DNA of 64,000 nt. Source: Liolophura sinensis. Its lineage: Eukaryota; Mollusca; Polyplacophora; Chitonida; Chitonidae. The stretch spans positions 23,323,704-23,387,703 of the forward strand of contig NC_088304.1 of NCBI RefSeq assembly GCF_032854445.1, in the 5' to 3' direction. Each line of letters starts with the position of its first letter. Positions within the stretch are counted from its first letter, which is position 1. The notes beneath the pieces are model-generated. The model did not search any database, was not told where the DNA came from, and worked only from the letters and a program-made list of their open reading frames with translations. A program made the translations under genes and the position numbers. Of this stretch, positions 37,216 to 49,299 are shown piece by piece.

Positions 37216-38029
37216 CCGGTTACACTAAATGGTCCCACAGTAACTGCCAGCCCTCAATATCGAACAACCGCTTTGTCAGTTCACGTTAATATCTGGTATA
37301 TACCAGTTAAACAACACAGCCATGTAAAGATTTTCATTACGTGCAAAAATAGAAAGTTATTAAAGCTGAAGTGTTGAGACAGATGACGGCGTGATATATT
37401 TAAAGTTTTTTTCTTGATTTTCTTGCAAAATGATTGATGTTGTTCGATCCTTTGTAAGACAAAGCGCTACATTTTTCCGCTCTGATAAGTAAAATCTCTT
37501 GAGCATTGTGTTAAACACTATCAAATCCCCGACTAGTCCAAAATATTCTGGCGGTAGCTTTCCGCAGATGTAGGCCTAGTGGGAAGCCTATATCTGCCAT
37601 ATATAACCAATCAGACTCGACTTCATTTCTTATATCTAATGTCCAGATCCAAATGACTTGTGTATGACTGAGCTATATCTGTGATTTCGCACTACAGACA
37701 CGTATTTTTTTTCTTGCAACAAAACAGAACAAAAAAGTAAATCGTGTCTGACAGTGAGCAACATGACAACGGCATGATTTGTAAATCAAAGCTGCAAGAC
37801 ACGAAAGGCTATGGCGAACATACAAAGATGAATTGAAAAGAAATGTAAGAAATAATCGAATTAAAATGGGTTAGCTAGCAGATATCAGTCAAAAATGAAA
37901 CGGCACCACGAGTAGGCTGTTAATGTTTACAGTTTGCCGAAACGTTCGAAAAGTGTGAAGACGACTTACCTTTTTCAAACCTGGCTAGACGCACGTGTGC
38001 TACCGAAGATAGTGTACCGATCTACTACA

Positions 38030-38520
38030 GTTATTTATTCATTTGACTGGTGTTTTACGCCGTACTGAAGAATATTTCACTTAGGCCTATACAACGGCGA
38101 CCAGCATTATGGTGGGAGGAAACGGTCAGAACCCGGTGGAAACCCACGACCATCCTCAGGTTGTTGACAGATGCATGGGATTCTCGAATTCTCGAGACAC
38201 TGGTCACGACAGAACTGCGGAATACGATGCACAATGCGTTGTGGTTGTTGACAAAGAAGACTGGAGCAAAGGAGTTTGCGATAAGAAACAACTATGCGAA
38301 GATTGGGAAACAACTATGAAGGACATGTCGTTAACTTATCTTTTTAGACAGTGTTTTATGTATATATCATGTCTCTGAGGGTTATTTATTTACCTCATTG
38401 GTGTTTTATGCCGTACTCAAGAATATTTCACTCATACAACGGCTGCCAGCATTATGGTGGGAGGAAACAGGGCAGAGTCCGGAAGAAACCCACGACCATC
38501 CGCAGGTTGATGACAGACCC
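38030..38520 (-). mobile_element. Two SINE family A fragments in reverse
   Basis: 38030-38165 and 38388-38520 each start with TTTATTTATTT/TTATTTACC and (T)GGTGTTTTA(C/T)GCCGTACT, and share GCATTATGGTGGGAGGAAAC and AACCCACGACCATCC. Both lose the tRNA-like head. Confidence 0.85.
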
Positions 38521-38782
38521 AAGTCTCTTAGAAGTACAAAAAGAACGCAACTCGAATCTTCAAAAACGACGGACGTGAACAACGGTAAGTTACCGCACAG
38601 CAAATGACTTCAGGCTCGACTGCCTCTTTGCACAATGTGCAAGATTACGAAAATTAATGTGTTCAATTCCACGTAATGTTATAAGTGGTGCTAAAATTGA
38701 CCATGTTACTGGAACATAATATCAAATGCAATATTCCGTTACGCCAACAAAAGTATTCAGTTTGGAGCCAGAAGCAGGACTG

Positions 38783-39032
38783 GTATGTATGCATGTATGT
38801 ATGTATGCTTGAATTTTAACGTGGTGCTTAACACTTTGACGAGGAGGAGCCATTAGGTGTGTGTAGATATACACTTGTCTTCTTGTGGCAGGGCGAGTCC
38901 ATGGCGTCGAAGTGCTGCCGCCAATGAAGTATCATGTGCCGAGGACATCACACCCCACCCGCTCACATTATACTGACACCAGGCCATCCAATCCTGTGTC
39001 CTTGTTCACAAGCTTCAAGGGTGGATATGCTG
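38783..39032 (-). mobile_element. SINE family C, partial
   Basis: (GTAT)n then GCTTGAATTTTAACGTGG, GGCAGGGCGAGTCCATGGC, GAAGTATCATGTGCCGAGGA, CACATTATACTGACACCAGG. Same order as 4128-4498. Confidence 0.7.
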
Positions 39033-40351
39033 GACGTCAATATTTTTGCACAGAAAATGAAGTTAGAACATATTTCTAATTCATAATGTTAGACTGCATA
39101 AGCTCGGTTTCGACGGAAAGATCTCATTGCCTCAGATGATGTCCTATGTATTCAAAAACCAGTGGCATGCTGGATATTGGGCGACACCAGTTACCTAAAT
39201 TGCTATCGGCTTAAATCTAAGCCCTGTTTCTGACACTGCCACATTTTACATTGTTCGCACTTTTTAGTATATTACAATCGTCATAAAATGAATTCATCAA
39301 TTGCACAGAAACTGTGGACGACAAAGCCACAAAAGAGCTAAGAAGGTACATAAAGTATAAATATTAGGACGGAATTATGCTAAGACAAACAGTCAACAGT
39401 CATCAAAATACGTATCTTAGCTGAGTTTGATCGCAACTTTTCATGTACCCAACGATCTTTTCCAGAGTGACATTCAGTTCAGTTGATGTCTACTTTTAGC
39501 AACATGGTGTTTGCTGATCAATAAACACGTTCAACACGTTCATATGTAACTGAAGAAATTCGGCCCTTTTTAAATTTACCTCTGTCAGTTAGATATTTTC
39601 TTCATGTAAATGCTCAGAGAGTAGCACTTTGTATGTTCTCTGCCACTATGGCTTGGTCCAGGAGAATTAGGTAAACAAAACGCAATGTTGTTAATAGCAT
39701 TTCATTTGATGTCAATGCTCAAATGCATTTCTCAACTGCTGTGTAGTCATGAAATTTAATGACCAATAACATAAAAACAAAGAAACAGGACCTGGTATCT
39801 GTGATGCTCGAAGAATCCCGATTTAGGCAGGCATAAAATATAAAAGACAACAACCTAAAAAATAAAACGAGGCAGCGAGGAGAAGATGATAGTCAAGTTT
39901 TTCACCCAGGAAAAACTATGTCAAGGCGTTTTATACTGAAGGATGCGAACCATACTGTCAGTGCTGTAAATTTATGGATGGTTAAGTTCTATGGAATAAA
40001 TAGTACATGTAGTGAATTATTTGTGTTATCTGTATATTTCATGAGACAGTGATCAACTCCGTTTTGAGTTAATTGATCAGTTGGTCGAAACAGACATTCA
40101 TATATCAGCCGTCAATATATGTCAATAGTCGCAAGGTCAATTCCCCAAAACGACGTTTAACACAAACCACCAAAGAACTAAGAAAGTATATACAGTGAGA
40201 AATTAGGATGGAATCATGCAAAGAGAAACCGTGAAAGGTTTGCATTGATGTTGAAAAGGCACGAGGTATGTTCGAGGGGAATGGATGAAATCAGTAACCA
40301 AATCGTGTACCAGTCTAGTATATGAGTTGTCGATAATAAAATACGTACCTC

Positions 40352-40452
40352 AGTCACACCTAAGATCCTAAAAGAGGAAGTTGTAACTTCCTCGCCTGGC
40401 GTTAACCATGAAGGGATAGTGCAACGACTGGTTGATCCGTATCAGTATAATG
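40352..40452 (+). mobile_element. SINE family B fragment
   Basis: AGTCACACCTAAGATCCTAA, AGAGGAAGTTGTAACTTCCT, GTGCAACGACTGGTTGATCC: the core of family B only. Confidence 0.8.
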
Positions 40453-40604
40453 ATATAACAAAAGGCCTGCGTGCAAGGCGACACGAAATCATGTTCGGGG
40501 ATATTGCAGCCATGGCGAATCCCCGCTTGATAAGGATGTGTTGCATGAACGCTCAGATGAAAATGCAAACATTTCATAAAACGATAAGGTAATTAACTTT
40601 CCTG

Positions 40605-40705
40605 TGGATCCCGTCCGCTCTGCCCAGTTTCCTCTCACTATAAAACTGGTCGCCGTCGTATAAGTGAAATATTCTGAAGTACGGCGTAAAACACCAAAAT
40701 AAATT
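40605..40705 (+). mobile_element. SINE family A 3' fragment
   Basis: CCGTCCGCTCTGCCCAGTTT, GTATAAGTGAAATATTCTGA, AGTACGGCGTAAAACACC and an A-rich end. Confidence 0.85.
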
Positions 40706-40849
40706 TTCCGTTTATCGATGCTATCGCTAAGTATTTAGGATACTTGCAAATGTTAACGAACGTATAGTTTATGTACTAAAAACACCTAGTTAGTTGAAGT
40801 TTACGTTCAGTTGCTAATATCAATCTGACTAAAGCGCCTAGCTTCTTTA

Positions 40850-41087
40850 CCTTGGTCTCGAGTAATGAAACAAAGTGGCTTGTCAAACCTTTGAAATCTC
40901 TGCTATAAGAGACCAGGTTACGTTCCCTTACCAATGTCTGTCTGAATGAAGCATCTGCTTTTTTTTTTCAACTTGCTCTCCAAACAGCAAAACAAAGTGG
41001 CTTTTCAAGCCTTTGAAATCTCTGCAATAAGAGACCAGGTTACGTTCCCTTACCAATGTCTGCCTGAATGAAGCATCTGCGTTTTTT
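40850..41087 (-). repeat. ~120-bp tandem copies of the GLYAT terminal-exon end
   Basis: The last codons of the gene and stop region (AAACAAAGTGGCTTTTCAAA, CCTTTGAAATC on plus) recur downstream at about 40985 and 40868, together with AGAGACCAGGTTACGTTCCC, TTACCAATGTCTG and AATGAAGCATCTGC. Two further copies beyond the stop codon. Confidence 0.92.
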
Positions 41088-44000
41088 TTAACTTGCTTTC
41101 CAAACAGCAAAACAAAGTGGCTTTTCAAACATTTGAAATCCAAGCTTGGATACTAGATCCATGGAGGCAGTATTGTACGATTCGACCAATAGATAAGGCT
41201 GTCTACCCGTGTCCGCGATCTGTCGGATCATGTCCTTCAACATGATTGTGGCCAGACCACGGCGCCGATATGCAGGCTCCACGTGGAGGAAGCCGATGGC
41301 TCCGTAGTGGTACTGGGCGCAGTATCCGACCATTGTTCCGTGTTCATCCAAAAGACAGCTGCTGTGGAAGTTCTGAATCAAACAGATGATGAAGTTTCGG
41401 GTTTTGGCGGGGTTGGTGGCGTGACGCCAGTTGGCTGTGACCGTCGCGGCATGTTCAGGGCGGAGCCTTCCCAGACGCAGTCCCTCTGGAAGCTCTCTGA
41501 AATCCAGGACAACGGATTTAAATAGCTTTAATCGACTAATTCCTGCGACCATCGCGTACCGGTACGACGACACTTATATGAATGGAGAGATCAAACCTCA
41601 GCCCCATTCGTCATATGATAAATATTGTTAAGTACGACGTAAATCCCCATACAAACATACAAACATAAGAATACGCATACAGTTTAATTTGTCCCTAATC
41701 GAGCTTGGGAGATGCCAGTAACTCTCTATTAATTGGAATGTTGTGATGAGTAACGTTTTTTCCTCCAGCACATTTTCGGATGTATAATGTACTACACAGC
41801 GATTACTCTGCTAGGGCTGGCTTCCTCTGCTGTCGTATTTGGGATAATCGGCCTTCAGCCTGCGGATGGTCATATGTTTCCCCCCGTGCTCTTCCCGGTT
41901 TCCTCCCATCATAATATGTCCGTTACTGTATAAGTGAAATATTTTTGAGTACGGGGTAAAACACAAGCCAAATAAATAAATAAATAAATACACTGTACAT
42001 AACTGCATCCAAACTACCATTCTCTCACTCACACATTATCTGGTGGTTGTCGGCCGGCCGGCCACAAGAAGACGGTCTGATCATCCGCGCTGAAGGTTAT
42101 CTTGTCAGGCTGAGGAACGCAGGATAACAGGGTTCGTTTGAACTTTAACTGTATTCCTGGGGGAAAAGCAGAGAAACTTGCATTAAAAACAGCACTGACA
42201 TGTGTGTTTCATATACTTCACAAATAAATAAAAGTCGTCTCATGACTGCATTCCTGACAACGGTGTAGTGTGTTGTGGGGCTAGAGCAGAGAAATAAAAT
42301 AATCTTTGTGTATAGTAAAGGACCTGTCGATTACAACTGAGAAGGCCAGATAAGGGTAAGATGGTAGTTTCTACCGTTTGGTTGGATCAAACTCCCACTT
42401 TCCGACTACTCTCCCGCATGGTAGACTTTTAAGTCACACCAGGCCACAGTCCGGTGACCTAATGTTTGGAGTGGTTCATTTCAGGAGACTTTTATGCTGA
42501 CAGTCGTCATATTTCCTCGTTCAGGGTTCACAATAAATGGAATCTGGTGTTACTATACGGTGACTTGGTTCGACGTCATGTTTGGTGTCTTCGGCATGGA
42601 GTTGCAGTGAAGCAGCACTATACTAATGAATATGTCGGCATTTAAAACAGATAAGGTACAAGGAATAACGATGGAGAAATCATTGCAGTGGTAATAACGG
42701 TATAGCAGGACACGTTACACCCTGAATCAAATCATATATTGCAAATTAATACCTGACAAAGGCCCGTGGATTCACCATCATACCCTCTCCAAGTTGCCGT
42801 GTGCGTTGAGGTAAGTGATATTTCGATTTTTACATATTTTAGGGTTTAGTATAATAAAAGACTTAGAAGGTAAACAGGGACGACAGTGTAATAGCTGGCA
42901 AATGGTCACATGTAACCGGTAAAAATACGGCCTCTTGTCAATTTACCTCAGTTAAGGTTTTATTCTAACTGTTCATGTAAATGCTTAAATAGTAGAACAT
43001 TACACACTCCCTAGCACCACACCGTATACAGACAAAATAATTATATTTATTTATATATTTATATATTTGATTTATTGTTTTACGTCGCGCTCAAGAATAT
43101 TTCACTTAGACGACGCCGGCCAGCATTATGAACACACAACCATTCCCAGGTTGCTGACAGATGTTTCCACGTACGGCCGGAGAGAGAGCCAGCATGAGCG
43201 GGACTTGAACTCACAGCCACCGCATTGGTGCGAGGCTCCTGGGTTATTGTGCCGTGCTGACCTGCTAATCCCCTCTGCCACGGAGGCCCCCTAGCTGAAA
43301 GGTTGGGTAATATCCCACTTGAAAAATGGAAAAAGACTTCAGCACCAAAAGTAATATTTTATGACAATTGCATGTGTATTTGCTTCTAAAGAAGCACTCT
43401 TTTTGAGGACAAATTCTGTGCTAAAGCACTCGGCCACGGAGGCCCTCCTAATTATATGCTCTTCATCTGTACACTGTACAACCATCTTGCACACTAGCTC
43501 TGCACATTCCAATGAATGTAGCTTTCATATCTTGAATGTACTAGCTACATAAACGTAGCCATACCTATGACAAACACATCTTGTGTCCAGTCGATGACAT
43601 GCTCGAGTAGCCATTTGAGGCAGTCGGAGTCTAGAGCCCAGACCTCCACCCGATTTCGAGCGAACTGAAACTGAACAATATCGTATCTTACACATGCGTG
43701 TGAACTGAAACTGTGCAAGACAGTACCTTTCACATGGGTGCACTGCGATGTTCGTGCGAACTAAAGCTACACAAAATCGTACGGTACAGATGAGCGCAAT
43801 GCGATATGTGTTCAAACTAAAAACAGCGTGATTAACAGAATTCTACAGCTAGCCTGCTCTCTACGCTTTAAAGTGGTAATTTGTTGACATCCTTATGCCT
43901 TTACTCTAAGAAAACGTTGAATTCTATCCCTCTGGACAAATGTTTCAATTGTTTTATGTATTTATTTGATTGGTGTTTTATGCCGTACTCAAGAATATTT

Positions 44001-45259
44001 CACTTATACGACGGCGGCCAGCATTATGGTGGGAGGAAACCGGATAGAGCCCGGGGGAAACCCACGACCATACGCAGGTTGCTGGCAGATCTTCCCACGT
44101 ACGAATGTTTCAATTGTACATCAACAACTTACCGTGGCGGGTCGCGACCAGGTGTATGACAATTCGGTTTTGAACAACAGCTAACATTTCGTGGGGAGGG
44201 ATGGAATTCCACGATTTCCGGATGTAGATATAACGATGTCAAAACGAGGGTAAACATGTCAAAGTTCTGAGGTTTATCTTCGAGTGTCTTTCTCACGATA
44301 TAGGCACGAGAAAACAATACACTATAAGAACAGATGTACACGGGCATTCAAAGCATAACTTTTTAACATACTGGCTTCACTGCTCAGGGTTTTCTCTGTA
44401 TGTTGCACGTATAAAGGTGCAAGGGTATGGTGGTCTGTTCTATTTTATACACTGCAAACGATTTGACAAGAAAAGTCACATTGTGACAGGTAATATTCAG
44501 TGTAAAAGCGTTTCAATCCTCTACCCACATCGCATACAGACACATTACCTTTCCGGGTACGATAGTAACAAGGATGGCCCGAGGGTGCGGCCACTGATCC
44601 ACCCAGAACTGCTGACTGTCACACCGGCCTTCTACCAGGTTCTGGGCAATGTTCAGCACCTACATTCAGAAACATGAACATCAAGATTAACTGACACAAC
44701 AGAGTGGCTCAACACAATAATCAAGCAAACAGGTAAATAAATCCGTTACCTGGTATTCAAGCCATGCCTGTCATAGCATTATACCACATGCAGTGCGACA
44801 GGTAGAAACCAATATGTATGTATGTATACATGGAAGTTGTATAGCAGGGTTTATAACTGAATGCATTTAATAAGGAAATATCCCCAGGACAGAAGCTCAG
44901 AACTGTGAAGATTTCACTAAATTACCCTGCCATAACTCATAACGCTCAATACGAGACAGCGGCTTTCTCATTTCACGCTAAAATCCGGTTTCTGTCGGTT
45001 ACAGATAATATTTTCATCATGGAGGTTATACGGAGGTTAAATCTGAGGTGGCGAGGTGTACATGATAGTTTGAGATATTAAAGTTTTTTCTCTCTCCTAA
45101 TTATGAAACACATTTCCACAATCAAGAAAAGTAAAATAAGCATATGTGGTGAATATACACCGCATATTTTGTATGGCTCACCCTGATAGAACCTGGGAGA
45201 TGTGTGGATAGGTACTCCAGCAGGGACACGAGCTCTTCCTGGCGGACCGGCCGGGCCAT
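41088..45259 (-). CDS. Glycine N-acyltransferase-like (GLYAT family, GNAT fold), 5 coding exons, apparently intact
   Basis: Exons 5' to 3': 45182-45259, 44549-44659, 43565-43670, 42033-42156, 41088-41535, total 867 nt, 288 aa (GLYAT proteins are about 290-300). The N-terminus MARPVRQEELVSLLEYL leads to THLPGSIRVLNIAQNLVEG and VDQWPHPRAILVTI, the family's usual opening. Exon 3 has RVEVWALDSDCLKWLLEH then IDWTQDVFVIG, like the family's F/W-x-Q-x-F-x-I-x-G. The terminal exon holds the GNAT core: LRPEHAATVTANW, then LLDEHGTMVGY, HVEPAYRRRGLATIMLKD (acyl-CoA motif RxxGxA at residues 230-235) and YNTASMDLVSKLGF. Family members conjugate acyl-CoA to glycine or glutamine; the substrate is unknown here. 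The exon 4/5 junction is the least certain: donor AATGT|GTGAGTG with acceptor GAATTAG|TCG keeps frame. A decayed paralog lies at 35238-35660. Confidence 0.85.
41812..41985 (+). mobile_element. SINE family A, 5'-truncated
   Basis: GGGCTGGCTTCCTCTGCTGT, CAGCCTGCGGATGGTCATAT, GAAATATTTTTGAGTACGGG and (AAAT)n. Lies in the last intron of the GLYAT-like gene, about 50 bp below exon 4. Confidence 0.9.
42855..43025. repeat. Dispersed repeat family R3, copy 2
   Basis: GGCAAATGGTCACATGTAAC, GGCCTCTTGTCAATTTACCT, GGTTTTATTCTAACTGTTCA; same order as 12255-12420 and 56355-56550. GLYAT intron 3. Confidence 0.75.
43040..43292 (-). mobile_element. SINE family A, reverse, near full-length
   Basis: Reverse tail, TCAAGAATATTTCACTTAGA, GACGCCGGCCAGCATTATG, ACGGCCGGAGAGAGAGCCAG, GACTTGAACTCACAGCCACC, head ending in CCACGGAGGCCCC. 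A short internal deletion after CAGCATTATG. GLYAT intron 3. Confidence 0.92.
43957..44105 (-). mobile_element. SINE family A, reverse, truncated
   Basis: TTATTTGATTGGTGTTTTAT, TCAAGAATATTTCACTTATA, GGGGGAAACCCACGACCATA and TTCCCACGTACG; ends abruptly before the tRNA-like head. GLYAT intron 2. Confidence 0.9.
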
Positions 45260-45477
45260 CTTGTCAGGTGAAACAAATTCAACCCAGTAACCTATATTTG
45301 AGGGGCTAGCATTGACATGAGTATAAATCTACCTGTGTAAGTGGTGAAAATACCCCGACAGGTAAAAATGTCGATCAGTTTGTTCTCAGGTAATCAATAG
45401 GTATCACAAATAGGTCTACACTCATGTGTTAAATCTAATCTGTTTAATTTCACATCATAATATGTATGATGCTAAAA

Positions 45478-45806
45478 CAGTGAGTGAGTGAGTGAGTGAG
45501 TGATAGCTTGGGGTTTAACGTCGTACTTAACAATTTTTCAGTCATATGATGAGGAAGGAATCCTTAGAGTGCATGTAATGTGCCTCCTTATTGCAGGACG
45601 GATTTCCACCCCTCTTTAATCTAGTGCTGCTTCACTGAGACGACCTACCGAAGGCAAGTAAGCCCCGAGCCATTTACTCATACGGGTCAACCAGTTAAGT
45701 TGCACTATCCCCTTCATGCTGAACGCAAAGCAAGGAAGTTACAACTTTCTCTTTAAAAGCCTTAGGTGTGACTCGACTCAGGATTGACTCTGGATCTACC
45801 GCTCCT
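45478..45806 (-). mobile_element. SINE family B, reverse copy
   Basis: (GTGA)n, then GCTTGGGGTTTAACGTCGTA, CAGTCATATGATGAGGAAGG, GTAATGTGCCTCCTTATTGC, GGAAGTTACAACTTTCTCTT, ending at the truncated head. Confidence 0.88.
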
Positions 45807-46507
45807 GGATGCTAAAACTGAGTATCGGTGTATTACTGAAAGATAGTATATACCACAATACAATACCCCTTTAGACCAAAGTGAAGCATTCTGTTGAAAA
45901 AAAGGAACAAGTATTTCAATACATAACATAGACTGTGTATAGCAATAACGTTATCTATAATATCATCATTCAAAAGTCACTCTGCCAAGTTTACATACTT
46001 TACTCTACATATAAATAATGATGTGATGCTTCTCTAATAAATGTATCTGAATGTAAATTTGCTGTTTAATTCTACACATATACACTTAATCAGAATTATG
46101 ATAATATTTATGAATATATTAGAAATATAAATATGATCAAAATCCAGGTTTTGCGCAATTGTTAGCTGAAAAGTGCAAAAAAATTTATTATACGTGTTAG
46201 ATCCTCCTTTATAACATTATCACACAAAGGCTTTATATACCAAAAAAGTGGTCTATTGTTTTGACTTTTTTATTTGATTGAGGTTTTACGCCGTGTCGAT
46301 TGTGTTGAGGCAAACAAATCTTTCGTGTAGTAAATTCCTTCACGATTATATCTGAGCTGAAGTGAGAGAGGTACGTGTAAGTAAGAGGATGGTTGTTACT
46401 ACAGCGATATCGCTGCCCTTCCTTCCCTCTCACATCCTGCAGCCCAACTATAATATCTCCGCTATATGTTGTTCAGGCGTGCTCTTGTAGAGGCCAGGCC
46501 ACAATGC

Positions 46508-46580
46508 CGTGGCCGAGTGGTTAGAGCGACAGCCTCATAAGAGACAGATCCGGGTTTAATCCTAAGTGAGGTCGTGCATG
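46508..46580 (+). mobile_element. Isolated tRNA-like SINE head
   Basis: GCCGTGGCCGAGTGGTTAGA looks like a tRNA A-box and GATCCGGGTTTAATCC like a B-box. The 3' half does not fold back to the 5' end as an acceptor stem should, so I call it SINE-derived, not a tRNA gene. Confidence 0.5.
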
Positions 46581-46784
46581 TCGGGAGACTTTTTATGCTG
46601 GAAGTCTTTGTTATTTTCTTGTTTGGTGCTCGTCCCAATGGGAAAGATCAAGTACTGGTCTGTCCATTGTCAGTGTACACGTACTGTGATTAGATGCGTC
46701 GCATTCTTTGTTCTTTTTGGCATTACTGTAGTATTCTACTAATAGATATGTACGCATTTCAACGCCATATGATATGTGTGCGAA

Positions 46785-47680
46785 ATGAAAACAACTGAAC
46801 AAGGGCGCGCTTTGTACATGAGCGCAGTATGAAATGCAGGACAATTGAAAACGACTGAACTAGGGTGCGCTTTGCACAAGAGCGCAGTACGATATGCGTG
46901 CGAAATGATTTATTTATTTTATTTGATTGGTATTTTACGCCGTACTCAAGAATATTTCACTTATACGACGGCGGCCAGCATTATGGTGGGTGGAAGGTTG
47001 CTGACAGACCTTCCCACGTACGGCCGGAGAGGAAGCCAGCATGAGCTGGGCTTGAACTCACAGCGACCGCATTGGTGAGAGGCTCCTGGGTCATTATGCT
47101 GCCCTAGCGCGCTAACCAACTGAGCCACGGAGGCCCCTCATACGAAATGAAAATGAATGAACAAGGGTGCGCATTGTACATGAGCGCAGTATGATATGCG
47201 TGCCAAATGAAAACGGCTGAACAAGGGCACGCTTTGTACATGAGCGCATTATGATATGCGTTCGAAATGAAAACGGCTGAACAAGGGCGTGCTTTGCACA
47301 TGAGCACAGTACGATATGCGTGCCAAATGAAAATGAATGAACAAAGGCACGCTTTGTACATGAGCGCATTATGATATACGTGCCAAATGAAAACGACTGA
47401 ACAAGGGCACGCTTTGTACATGAGCGCATTATAATATGCGTGCGAAATGAGAACGGCTGAACAAGGGCGTGCTTTGCACATGAGTACAGTACGATATGCG
47501 TGCGAAATGAAAATGACTGAACAATGGTGCGCAATGTACATGAGCGCAGTATGACATGCATGCGAAATGAAAATGACTGACGACGGGTGCACATTGTACA
47601 TGAGCGCAGTATGACATGTTGGACAATTGAAAACGACTGAACAAGGGCATACATGTACTTTATAAATGAGCGCACTGTGA
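46785..47680. repeat. 60-bp satellite, about 11 copies, interrupted by a SINE A
   Basis: Unit contains TACATGAGCGCAGTATGATA, TGCGTGCGAAATGAAAAC and GGCTGAACAAGGGCGCGCTT. Period 60 keeps minus frames open (e.g. 47104-47727). Units before 46905 and after 47140 belong to one array, split by the SINE. A diverged unit lies near 43660-43800 in the GLYAT-like gene (CATGCGTGTGAACTGAAACT). Confidence 0.93.
46905..47140 (-). mobile_element. SINE family A, full-length, inserted in the 60-bp satellite
   Basis: TTTATTTATTTTATTTGATT, TCAAGAATATTTCACTTATA, ACGTACGGCCGGAGAGGAAG, CTTGAACTCACAGCGACCGC, ending in CTGAGCCACGGAGGCCCC. CGAAATGA flanks both ends; it may be a target duplication or just neighbouring satellite units. 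A short stretch between ATGGTGGG and the core is deleted. Confidence 0.93.
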
Positions 47681-47825
47681 TTTGCTTGCGAAGTAAAACT
47701 ACACAAAACGGGTCTTAACACGAGCAAAATGTGTTATGCGTGTGGATTTTGTCAGAACTAAGACTCTAAAGCAGACAATCTTTAAGCCCAAAGGCTTGCC
47801 TGGCCCGCAGAGAGGGTCAGGCGAT

Positions 47826-48025
47826 GTAATTTATTTGATTTATTTATTGGATTGGTGTCTGTACGCCGTACTCAAGAATATTTCACTAGTACGGCGTACT
47901 AAGCATTATGGTGCTAGGAAACCCGGCAGAGCTCGGGGGAAACCCACGACCATCCGCAGAGGAAGCCAGCATGAGCTGAAACTGAACTCAATACGACCGC
48001 ATTGGTGGGAGGCTCCTGGGTCAGG
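47826..48025 (-). mobile_element. SINE family A, reverse, internally deleted
   Basis: TTTATTTGATTTATTTATTG, GTACGCCGTACTCAAGAATA, CGGGGGAAACCCACGACCAT, GAGGAAGCCAGCATGAGCTG; ends at GGCTCCTGGGTCA. Confidence 0.88.
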
Positions 48026-48354
48026 CGAAGTGATGGTCGGGTGATCTCGATGCAAGTTGGAACACCGAGGATTGATTTCATTCACTCGATTGATGCTTAC
48101 TGGCGGACTCAAGAAGTTTTCGCTGAAATAAAGTATATCAGGTATATGGGGGAGGAAATACGGGGTGTTGGGGGGGGGGGGGGGGGTAAACCACCGCCTT
48201 TTGACGTGCACCTGACAAACATCTTTATTTCAAGCAATGAGCGCTGGATACAAAGAAGAAAACTCAACGATCAAGAGCCGGACAGAAGCAGGGAGCTAAT
48301 GGCAAATAAAACACTAAAATGATTGTGAATGGCGAAATCTATCAGTCAATCTAT

Positions 48355-48478
48355 ACGAGCTGGCTTCCTTCCCGCCATTGCGTGAGAAGGTCTTGTCAGC
48401 AACCTGCGGATGGTTGTGGGTTTCCTCCCACCATAATGTTGGCCGCCATCGTATACCAATGAAATAAATAAATAAATC
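48355..48478 (+). mobile_element. SINE family A fragment
   Basis: GCTGGCTTCCTTCCCGCC, CAGCAACCTGCGGATGGTTG, TTTCCTCCCACCATAATGTT, (AAAT)n; the AAATATTCTTGAG block is deleted. Confidence 0.85.
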
Positions 48479-49154
48479 GTACGCTTGTAAACACAACATA
48501 AGTACTAATAATACATCTTGGATAGATAAGCACTTCATTTAATTCAATACTTCAATTTAGGGTATTAAAACCACTTGCATATAAATACAGCTATGGTAAT
48601 CTTGCATATGCCGGCTGTTTAATTTTTTAGTGACGAAAATAACTTATCCTTGGCACATCCTTACATATAGCTTCGTTATCGCTCTTATCGACAACGCCAT
48701 CGAATCGCACATCCACTTCGTCATTTCACGTCAAAGTCATATGATGGAGTGAAAAATTTAAAAAGTTGACTCTCTCAATGAAGCGTACGTAGATTAATTA
48801 ATTAATTAATTTGATTTGCTGCCTTACACCGTGCTCAAGAATATTCACCTATTCGATGGCGGCCAGTATTGTGGTGGGAGGAAACCAGCATTACATACAT
48901 GTAGATGAAAGATCTAACAGGCAACTGAAAAAGTAATATGCACGTATCGTACATACATCACATATAGGCCTGTTTTGTATTCGACTCACCCTAACTGAAC
49001 CTGGAAGTGTAACCAATAGCCTACCTGAGCGTTTTACCGACAGTTAAAAATGTCGATATGTTTTATATAGTATAACACGCTGAATGAATGTAGCTCCTAA
49101 CTTAGATCATAGGCCTACAATGTACATACAACGTTGAACACAACCTAGTATTTT

Positions 49155-49295
49155 TTTTTATTTACTTGATTTGTATAATAAATAAACGCATGATTGTCGT
49201 ACTCAAGAATATTTCACTTATACCACGGCGGCCAGCATTATGGTGGGAGCAAACCGAGCAGAGCCCGGAAAACCCCACACCCATCCGCAGGTTAA
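49155..49295 (-). mobile_element. SINE family A, reverse fragment
   Basis: Reverse tail, GTACTCAAGAATATTTCACT, TATACCACGGCGGCCAGCAT, GAGCCCGGAAAACCCCACAC, CCATCCGCAGGTTAA. A family C SINE follows directly. Confidence 0.85.
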
Positions 49296-49299
49296 AGGG

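Larger units (their letters stand above)
35661..41087. other. Repeat-rich intergenic region
   Basis: Contains SINE A fragments (35755-35822, 37040-37215, 38030-38165, 38388-38520, 40605-40705), a family B SINE (36677-37038), a B fragment (40352-40452), a family C SINE (38783-39032) and the downstream copies of the GLYAT terminal exon (40850-41087). Apparent ORFs of 60-130 codons lie in SINEs. No gene recognised. Confidence 0.65.

Noticed and set aside
46508-46580. tRNA gene
   Set aside because: A- and B-box-like motifs are present, but no acceptor stem or consistent cloverleaf; it matches SINE heads elsewhere in the window.
47104-47727. 207-codon minus ORF with repeated LMYKACPCS-type units
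   Set aside because: Produced by the 60-bp satellite; period divisible by 3.
48170-48186. 17-G run as a functional G-quadruplex
   Set aside because: A single homopolymer in repeat-rich spacer; structure possible but nothing ties it to a function, and homopolymer length may be a sequencing artefact.
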